The notes beneath the pieces were generated by a model, which had not been told where the DNA came from, did no database searches, and saw only the letters and a program-made list of their open reading frames with translations. This document shows, piece by piece, positions 1 to 4,541 of a stretch of DNA of 5,106 nt. The translations under genes and the position numbers were made by a program. Where the stretch lies: positions 1 through 5,106 of the forward strand of contig SXYT01000172.1 of assembly GCA_005788205.1 (NCBI GenBank). The letters are read 5' to 3'. Within the stretch, counting starts at the first letter, position 1, and the number at the start of each line of letters is the position of its first letter. The DNA is from Actinomycetota bacterium. Lineage in GTDB: Bacteria > Actinomycetota > Acidimicrobiia > Acidimicrobiales > Ilumatobacteraceae.

Positions 1-18
1 CGGGGGTACTGTCGCCAC

Positions 19-1458
19 ATGACAGCCGGTTCCTCGCTTCCCGCCACGCCCCCCGCCACGCTCCCGGCCACCCTCGGTGCCCTGCGCGCTTCCGGCTGGC
101 AGAGCCTCCCCGTGAAGGAGGAACTGCGCCGCAACGCCGTGCGCAACATCGCCGCCGGCCTGCCGCTCTTCGAGGGCGTGATGGGCTACGAGGACACGGT
201 CATGCCACAGCTCGAGAACGCGCTGCTTGCCGGCCACGACGTGGTGTTCCTGGGCGAGCGCGGGCAGGCGAAGACCCGCATGATCCGTTCGCTCACCGGT
301 CTGCTCGACGAGTGGATGCCGATCATTGCCGGCAGCGAAATCAATGACGACCCGTACGAACCGGTGTCGAAGCACGCTCGGGACCTGGTGGGGCAGATGG
401 GTGACGACACGCCTGTCTCATGGGTGCACCGCAGCGAGAGATTCGGCGAGAAGCTGGCCACCCCTGACACCTCGATTGCCGACCTCATCGGCGAGGTGGA
501 CCCGATCAAGGTGGCGGAGGGCCGCTACCTGAGCGACGAGCTGACGCTCCACTACGGCCTGGTGCCACGCACCAACCGCGGCATCTTCGCCATCAACGAG
601 CTGCCTGACCTCGCCGAGAGGATCCAGGTCGGCCTGCTCAACGTGCTGGAGGAACGCGACGTGCAGATCCGTGGCTACAAGATCCGTCTCCCGCTCGACG
701 TGATGCTCGTGGCCTCTGCGAACCCCGAGGACTACACGAACCGCGGCCGCATCATCACCCCGCTGAAGGACCGCTTCGGCAGCCAGATCCGCACGCACTA
801 CCCGCTCGAGGTGGAGACCGAGGTCGCGATCGTGCGTCAGGAGGCCCGCCCCGCCAGCATCGGTGACGTCACCGTCACCATGCCGGGCTTCATGGAGGAC
901 ATCATCGCCACGTTCTCCCAGCAGGCGCGCATGAGCAGTCACGTGAACCAGCGCAGCGGCGTCAGCGTCCGTCTGTCGGTGAGCAACTACGAGGTCCTCT
1001 GTGCGAATGCGGTGCGCCGTGCACTTCACGCCGGCGAGAAGGATGTCGCGCCGCGGGTCAGCGATCTCGATGCGCTGGCCGCATCAACGAGCGGCAAGGT
1101 GGAGATCGAGTCTCTCGAGGAGGGCCGTGAGTCGGCAATCCTGAAACAGCTCATCAACGGCGCGGTCCTCACCGTTTTCAAGCAGCACGTCTCCGGTGAC
1201 AAGGTGCGCGACGTGATCGCCGCATTTGATGAGGGCGCCGTGGCGCATGTCGGTGAGGACATCCCGAGTGCGCAGCTCTCCGCGGTGATCGCGGACATCC
1301 CGGCGCTGCGCGAGCCGGTCCTCGCGCTCACCGGAGGTTCGGAGTCACCGGCGCTCGTCGCGAGTGCCGTGGAGTTCTTGTTCGAGGGCCTGCACCTGAA
1401 CAAGCGCCTCAACAAGGACTCGGCCGGCTCGGCCGCAACCTACAGGTCGAGGGCGTAG
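19..1458 (+). CDS. Magnesium-chelatase-I/MoxR-like AAA+ ATPase
   Basis: This is a 479-residue cytoplasmic AAA+ ATPase of the ChlI-like group that pairs with a VWA protein. Walker A is GERGQAKT at residues 79-86. The Walker B position is GIFAINELPDL (188-198), with Asn193-Glu194 where most AAA+ proteins have Asp-Glu. Sensor 1 is ASANPEDYTNRG (232-243). PLKDRFGSQIR (248-258) holds the probable arginine finger, Arg252. SGVSVRLSVSNYE (313-325) is a sensor-2-like segment, followed by a helical C-terminal domain. The long segment between Walker A and B (about 108-187) is typical of this subgroup. The N-terminal TLGALRASG...VKEELRRN also fits the family. The only ATG is at 19, after a Gly-rich stretch at 2-6; no in-frame stop precedes it in the window, so an upstream start cannot be excluded. 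Residues 8-19 are a low-complexity Pro-Ala-Thr run. The likely partner is the VWA protein at 2063-4066. From memory it resembles mycobacterial Rv0958 (about 459 residues), annotated as a possible magnesium chelatase. Substrate unknown; no ChlH-like subunit is nearby. Confidence 0.93.
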   Translation: MTAGSSLPATPPATLPATLGALRASGWQSLPVKEELRRNAVRNIAAGLPLFEGVMGYEDTVMPQLENALLAGHDVVFLGERGQAKTRMIRSLTGLLDEWMPIIAGSEINDDPYEPVSKHARDLVGQMGDDTPVSWVHRSERFGEKLATPDTSIADLIGEVDPIKVAEGRYLSDELTLHYGLVPRTNRGIFAINELPDLAERIQVGLLNVLEERDVQIRGYKIRLPLDVMLVASANPEDYTNRGRIITPLKDRFGSQIRTHYPLEVETEVAIVRQEARPASIGDVTVTMPGFMEDIIATFSQQARMSSHVNQRSGVSVRLSVSNYEVLCANAVRRALHAGEKDVAPRVSDLDALAASTSGKVEIESLEEGRESAILKQLINGAVLTVFKQHVSGDKVRDVIAAFDEGAVAHVGEDIPSAQLSAVIADIPALREPVLALTGGSESPALVASAVEFLFEGLHLNKRLNKDSAGSAATYRSRA

Positions 1459-1476
1459 CGGTGCGGGTGCCGCGCC
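1452..1476. terminator. Possible hairpin at convergent gene ends
   Basis: The 3' ends of the ATPase and cyclase genes are 17 bases apart. Across the junction, GGC (1452-1454) plus GCGG (1458-1461) can pair with CCGC (1470-1473) plus GCC (1474-1476). This gives a GC-only stem of seven pairs with a three-base bulge and an eight-base loop. There is no T-run on either strand, so this is not a classic intrinsic terminator. It may slow or end transcription from either side, as U-less actinobacterial hairpins are sometimes proposed to do. In DNA this rich in G and C, chance pairing is also plausible. Confidence 0.22.
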
Positions 1477-2027
1477 TAGAGCACGAAAGGCGAGCGCGTC
1501 CAGAGCTCGCCCGTGTCGTTGCGCGCAGCGTCCTTCGGCTCCCCGGACAGCGCAACGACCTGCAGGCCGGAGTTCAGGCCGCGCAGGTGGAGCGGTTCGT
1601 GGGGGGAGGCGATCACGCCGTCGGGGAGGTGCTCGGCCTGCTCTATGGGCATGAGCACCTCGAAGGCCCCCGCCGCGTCGCAGATGCGGGCCGCCATGTT
1701 CACGGCTGTGCCGATGTAGTCGTCGCCCTCGAACAGGAGGGCGTAGCCCGAGGCGATGCCGGTGCGCACGGAGAGCGGTGCGCACGCCGCTCCAGACTGC
1801 TTCTGAAGGCGCAGTGCGAATGCCACCGCGTCGCGCTGGTCGACCGCCACGATCATGCAGCCGTCGCCCAGCCACTTGGCGATGCGAACGCCGGTGTCGC
1901 TCGCGAGGTCGCGGGTGACGCGGCGCCAGTTGGCCAGGAGCTCGCCGGCGGCGGCGTCGCCGTGGGTCGAGGTGTAGTTCGTGAAACCGGAGATGTCGAC
2001 GAACACGAAGGTGCGCGGTACTTGCAT
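1476..2027 (-). CDS. Class III adenylate cyclase, stand-alone catalytic domain
   Basis: This 183-residue protein is almost entirely one class III nucleotide cyclase domain, which would make cAMP from ATP as a homodimer. FVFVDISGFTNY (7-18) carries metal-binding Asp11. AKWLGDG (50-56) carries purine-contacting Lys51 and the second metal ligand Asp55. GDDYIGTAVNMAARI (101-115) carries Asp103, then Asn110 and Arg114, the transition-state pair. The Lys/Asp specificity pair predicts adenylate rather than guanylate cyclase activity. No signal peptide, membrane helix, HAMP, GAF or other sensor domain is present, so it is probably cytosolic; the C-terminal 30 residues look unstructured. The ATG at 2027 is the only workable start, because an in-frame TGA lies three codons upstream. 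GAGGAG sits two bases before it, an unusually tight spacing. The gene lies antisense between the ATPase and VWA genes, convergent with the first and divergent from the second. Activity is inferred from the intact motifs. A degenerate regulatory homologue is less likely, because all six key residues are retained. Confidence 0.93.
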   Translation of the reverse strand: MQVPRTFVFVDISGFTNYTSTHGDAAAGELLANWRRVTRDLASDTGVRIAKWLGDGCMIVAVDQRDAVAFALRLQKQSGAACAPLSVRTGIASGYALLFEGDDYIGTAVNMAARICDAAGAFEVLMPIEQAEHLPDGVIASPHEPLHLRGLNSGLQVVALSGEPKDAARNDTGELWTRSPFVL

Positions 2028-2029
2028 GG

Positions 2030-2035
2030 CTCCTC
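2030..2035 (-). promoter_or_regulatory. Ribosome binding site of the cyclase gene
   Basis: On the minus strand GAGGAG is followed by two bases and then the ATG at 2027. The match to the anti-Shine-Dalgarno sequence is good but the spacing is short. An in-frame TGA at 2036-2034 overlaps the site and rules out any start further upstream. Confidence 0.6.
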
Positions 2036-2051
2036 ACACGATAGAGGGTCG

Positions 2052-2056
2052 GGTGA
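2052..2056 (+). promoter_or_regulatory. Ribosome binding site deciding the VWA start
   Basis: GGTGA, which matches the 3' half of the extended Shine-Dalgarno consensus, ends six bases before the ATG at 2063. An in-frame TGA at 2054-2056 overlaps it. Only the TTG at 2060 or the ATG at 2063 can therefore start the VWA gene, and the spacing favours the ATG. A second purine run, GAGGG at 2044-2048, is farther away. Confidence 0.45.
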
Positions 2057-2062
2057 CCGTTG

Positions 2063-4066
2063 ATGGGGGCGAGATTCACTTACAGCCGATGGGACGGGAC
2101 GCAGAAGGGCTTCGACCTGGACGCAGAGGCGATTCTCTCGGAACTCACCGACGACCTCCTGTACCACGGGGACCTCAACTCGGCGTTGCGCCAGTTGATG
2201 CGCGAGGGCATGACTGACAAGGACGGCAACCGGATCGAGGGACTGCGTGACCTCATGGACCGGATCCGCCAGCGCCGCGAGGAGATCCAGGACAGCGGAG
2301 ACCTCGGCGGTGTCTACAGCGAGGTTGCCGACGCGCTGCGCGACATCCTCGACGAGGAGCGCCACACCATCGAGAACGACCTGCGCGCAGCGGAGGCATC
2401 AGGCGACGAGCGCCGCGCGGAGAACGCCCGCAACTCGGCCATGGAGCGGAATTTCCGCCTCGACATGATGCCCGACGACCTCGCGGGGATGGTCCGCGAG
2501 ATGCAGCAATACGACTTCCAGTCCCAGGATGCCCAGCGACGCTTCGACGAGTTGATGGACAAGCTGAAGAACCAGCTGATGCAGCAGATGGTCGACCAGA
2601 TGTCGGACGCCATGCAGAACATGAGCCCCCAGGACATGTCCCGCATGAAGGACATGATGGCCGCCCTGAACGAGATGATCGAGAAGCGTGACCGTGGCGA
2701 GGACCCCGGGTTCGAGAAATTCATGGAGGAGTACGGGGACTTCTTCCCGGAGAACCCCCAGACGCTCGACGAACTGCTCGAGCAGATGGCCAAGCGCATG
2801 CAGCAGATGCAGGCGATGATGAACTCGATGTCGCCCGAGCAGCGGGCGCAGCTCCAGCAACTCTCCGAGCAGTTGATGGAGGACATGGACCTCAACTTCC
2901 AGATGCAGAGGCTCAGCCAGAATCTGCAGTCGCTCTACCCCCAGCAGGGCTGGAACCAGGGCTACGACTTCAACGGCGAGGACCAGATGGGCATGGAGCA
3001 GGCCATGGACGCCATGGCCGAGCTGGGGGAGCTCCAGAGCATGGAGGGCATGCTGCGCCAGGCCACGAACCCCGCCCAGCTGGCGGAGGTGGACGTGGAG
3101 AAGGTGCGCCAGATGCTCGGTGACGAGGCCGCCGACTCCCTCGACAAGCTCGCCCAGCTGACGAAGATGCTGGAGGACGCCGGCCTCGTGAACCGCAAGG
3201 AGGGCCGCCTGGAACTGACCCCGCGCGGGCTGCGTGCGATCGGCAACAACTCCCTGCGGGAGCTCTTCAGCAAGCTCGCGAAGGACAAATTCGGCCAGCA
3301 CAAGATCCACAAGGACGGCAGCGGTCACGAGCGCTCGTACGACTCGAAGCCCTACGAGTTCGGTGACCCCTTCCGCCTCGATCTCAACCAGACCATCCGC
3401 AACGCGCTGCGCCGGCAGGGGAGCGGCACACCCGTGCGCCTGACCCCCGAGGACTTCGAGATCGAGCAGACGGAGCACAGCACGCGGTCGTCCACCGTGC
3501 TCATGCTCGACCTCTCCATGTCGATGCCGATGCGCGGGAACTTCGTGCCGGCGAAGAAGGTGGCGATGGCCCTGCATTCGTTGATGAGTTCGCAGTTCCC
3601 CCGTGATTTTCTCGGTCTCGTGGGGTTCAGCGAGACTGCGCACGTGCTCACCCACGAGGACCTGCCGGAGGTCAGCTGGGACCTCGCCTACGGTACGAAC
3701 ATGCAGCACGGGCTGAAGCTCGCCCGCCAGATGCTCGCCCGCCAGACCGGCACGAAGCAGATCATCATGATCACGGACGGCGAGCCGACGGCGCACATCA
3801 CCCAGTCGGGCCAGGTCTTCTTCAACTACCCGCCCGTGCGCGAGACGGTGGAAGCCACGCTGAAGGAAGTGATGCGTTGCACCAAGGACAACATCCGCAT
3901 CAACACGTTCGTGCTGGACGCCACGTCCTCGCTGCGCCACTTCATCGAGCAGATGACCCAGATCAACCACGGCAGGGCCTTCTTCACCGACCCGGACAAC
4001 CTCGGTAGTTACGTCCTCGTCGATTTCCTCGAAAACAGGCGCAAAACGGCCCGTTCCGCGCGCTGA
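2063..4066 (+). CDS. VWA-domain protein, partner of the AAA+ ATPase
   Basis: This 667-residue protein is predicted to be soluble, with no signal peptide or membrane helix. An N-terminal family block (RFTYSRWDGTQ near residue 4) leads into a long, charged helical region. Residues about 165-330 are strikingly rich in Met and Gln (about 27 Met) and contain the block FMEEYGDFFPENP (220-232). GLVNRKEGRLELTPRG (374-389) has the look of a small winged-helix segment. The C-terminal third is a VWA domain with a full metal-ion-dependent adhesion site: DLSMS (Asp483, Ser485, Ser487), Thr545 in YGTNMQ, and Asp572 in MITDGEP. In ChlI/ChlD and MoxR/VWA pairs the VWA protein connects the ATPase to its client, and that is the inferred role here. 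From memory, mycobacterial Rv0959 (about 672 residues) is the closest described type, and its function is unknown. The TTG at 2060 is an alternative start adding one residue. The usual ATPase partner lies upstream, but the oppositely oriented cyclase gene separates the two. Confidence 0.92.
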   Translation: MGARFTYSRWDGTQKGFDLDAEAILSELTDDLLYHGDLNSALRQLMREGMTDKDGNRIEGLRDLMDRIRQRREEIQDSGDLGGVYSEVADALRDILDEERHTIENDLRAAEASGDERRAENARNSAMERNFRLDMMPDDLAGMVREMQQYDFQSQDAQRRFDELMDKLKNQLMQQMVDQMSDAMQNMSPQDMSRMKDMMAALNEMIEKRDRGEDPGFEKFMEEYGDFFPENPQTLDELLEQMAKRMQQMQAMMNSMSPEQRAQLQQLSEQLMEDMDLNFQMQRLSQNLQSLYPQQGWNQGYDFNGEDQMGMEQAMDAMAELGELQSMEGMLRQATNPAQLAEVDVEKVRQMLGDEAADSLDKLAQLTKMLEDAGLVNRKEGRLELTPRGLRAIGNNSLRELFSKLAKDKFGQHKIHKDGSGHERSYDSKPYEFGDPFRLDLNQTIRNALRRQGSGTPVRLTPEDFEIEQTEHSTRSSTVLMLDLSMSMPMRGNFVPAKKVAMALHSLMSSQFPRDFLGLVGFSETAHVLTHEDLPEVSWDLAYGTNMQHGLKLARQMLARQTGTKQIIMITDGEPTAHITQSGQVFFNYPPVRETVEATLKEVMRCTKDNIRINTFVLDATSSLRHFIEQMTQINHGRAFFTDPDNLGSYVLVDFLENRRKTARSAR

Positions 4067-4098
4067 AACGCGAAAAACCCAATAAAAACGGCCTGTTC
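4043..4098. repeat. Two copies of a palindromic 14-mer, 42 bases apart
   Basis: AAAACGGCCCGTTC (4043-4056) recurs as AAAACGGCCTGTTC (4085-4098), 13 of 14 bases identical. The first copy contains the perfect dyad AACGG-C-CCGTT (4045-4055). The second has the same dyad with one change that would still pair as G-U in RNA. One copy lies inside the end of the VWA coding region and the other just beyond the stop. Forty-two bases is about four helical turns, so both copies would face the same side of the DNA. An operator pair is possible; chance is not excluded. Confidence 0.4.
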
Positions 4099-4113
4099 AG
4101 GGACACGGCCTCG

Positions 4114-4139
4114 GGAAACCCTTGAGAATCAAGGATTCC
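4114..4139 (+). terminator. Hairpin downstream of the VWA gene, possible weak terminator
   Basis: CCTTGA (4120-4125) and TCAAGG (4129-4134) form a perfect six-pair stem around a GAA triloop. GGAA (4114-4117) and TTCC (4136-4139) can extend it across a small internal loop. It lies about 50 bases after the VWA stop and just before the whiB promoter candidate. No T-run follows on the plus strand, so intrinsic termination would be weak. It could equally be a transcript-end stabiliser or an operator. No better terminator is visible between the two genes. Confidence 0.3.
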
Positions 4140-4141
4140 AC

Positions 4142-4170
4142 TTGCAGTTCGGACGAAAAGTTGGCACAAT
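4142..4170 (+). promoter_or_regulatory. Candidate promoter for the WhiB gene
   Basis: TTGCAG (4142-4147) is followed after 17 bases by CACAAT (4165-4170), which matches four of six bases of the TATAAT consensus. The spacing is ideal but the -35 match is poor. Transcription would start near 4177, giving a leader of roughly 80 bases before the GTG. An alternative -10 is TGTAAT (4179-4184), five of six, but it has no recognisable -35 at the right distance. Both lie in the most AT-rich part of the window. Confidence 0.35.
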
Positions 4171-4196
4171 GACACCGTTGTAATTACACGGCTGTC
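4171..4196. promoter_or_regulatory. 26-base operator-like dyad at the whiB promoter
   Basis: The pattern is GACA-N4-TGTAATTACA-N4-TGTC. The central ten bases (4179-4188) form a perfect palindrome, and the outer GACA/TGTC boxes are symmetric about the same centre. Ten of 13 half-site positions match overall. It directly follows the CACAAT candidate -10 and would cover the transcription start, as a repressor operator often does. The left end also reads GACAC, the core reported for WhiA binding in Streptomyces, but five bases are weak evidence. The cognate regulator is not identifiable from the window. Confidence 0.45.
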
Positions 4197-4245
4197 CGCC
4201 GATGTCGTGGGTCATTGACCTTCGGGAGTCGGAGGAAGCCACTTC

Positions 4246-4252
4246 GGGGAGG
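4246..4252 (+). promoter_or_regulatory. Ribosome binding site deciding the WhiB start
   Basis: GGGGAGG is followed by seven bases and then the GTG at 4260, an optimal arrangement. The in-frame TTG at 4215 has no such site in front of it, and the TTG at 4281 is too far away. A second strong purine run, GGAGGA at 4231-4236, has no start codon within range and appears unused. Confidence 0.75.
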
Positions 4253-4259
4253 CATCAGA

Positions 4260-4541
4260 GTGCACGGAGACGGCGAGTCATTGAGTCAAGAACGCGGCTG
4301 GCAGGACAATGCCAACTGCCTGGGCGTCGATCCTGATCTCTTCTTCCCGGAACGCGGCGCGAGCACGCGGGAGGCAAAAGAAGTCTGCAGGGGCTGTGTC
4401 GTGCGCGGCGAGTGCCTCGAGTATGCGCTCGCGAACGGAGAGAAGTTCGGCATCTGGGGCGGTCTCTCCGAGCGTGAGCGCCGCCGCCTCCGCCGTCAAC
4501 GTGCCCAGGCCACGCGCGGCATCAACGTCGTCAACGGCTGA
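4260..4541 (+). CDS. whiB: WhiB-family iron-sulfur transcriptional regulator, WhiB/WhiB2 (WhmD) type
   Basis: This is a 93-residue Wbl protein that binds a [4Fe-4S] cluster and acts on transcription with the housekeeping sigma factor. Counting from the GTG start, four cysteines (20, 43, 46, 52) follow the pattern C-X22-C-X2-C-X5-C that holds the cluster. The GIWGG turn (64-68) contacts sigma region 4 in studied relatives. A strongly basic tail (ERERRRLRRQR) after it would touch DNA. The segments DPDLFFPERGASTREAK and ECLEYAL are closest, from memory, to Streptomyces WhiB and mycobacterial WhiB2/WhmD, which control septation and sporulation. WhiB1-type proteins differ around FFP and lack STREAK. 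The start was chosen by GGGGAGG seven bases upstream; an in-frame TTG at 4215 would add 15 unsupported residues. It is preceded by a promoter candidate and a dyad at 4171-4196. Its 3' end overlaps the opposite-strand ftcD gene by 11 bases. The family call is very secure; the subclass is likely. Confidence 0.95.
   Translation: MHGDGESLSQERGWQDNANCLGVDPDLFFPERGASTREAKEVCRGCVVRGECLEYALANGEKFGIWGGLSERERRRLRRQRAQATRGINVVNG

Noticed and set aside
418..1029. A 203-codon minus-strand open frame inside the ATPase gene
   Set aside because: It is antisense to the Walker B, sensor 1 and arginine-finger region of a clearly real ATPase and has no family features.
2022..2047. A promoter for the VWA gene from TTGCAT (2022-2027) to TAGAGG (2042-2047)
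   Set aside because: The spacer is only 14 bases and the -10 match is three of six, too weak to call.
1461..2063. A 200-codon plus-strand open frame that would bridge the ATPase and VWA genes
   Set aside because: It is the mirror of the cyclase gene, which has all its catalytic motifs on the minus strand. The plus-strand translation has no recognisable motif and a composition typical of a shadow frame.
2399..3970. A 523-codon open frame on the minus strand opposite the VWA gene
   Set aside because: Its His/Leu/Val-rich composition is what the reverse complement of Met, Gln and Glu codons in GC-rich DNA gives. It shows no recognisable domain, and the plus-strand frame encodes an intact known family.
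19..4066. A magnesium chelatase for chlorophyll or bacteriochlorophyll
   Set aside because: The pair resembles ChlI and ChlD in domain type, but there is no ChlH-like subunit or other tetrapyrrole gene here, and such pairs are common in non-photosynthetic actinobacteria.
4059..4072. CGCG-CTGAAA-CGCG hairpin over the VWA stop as an intrinsic terminator
   Set aside because: The stem is only four pairs and is followed by an A-run, not a T-run, on the plus strand. On the minus strand there is no gene for it to terminate.
4215..4259. An upstream TTG start for the WhiB protein adding 15 residues
   Set aside because: It has no ribosome binding site, the added residues do not look like a Wbl N-terminus, and the GTG at 4260 has GGGGAGG at ideal spacing.
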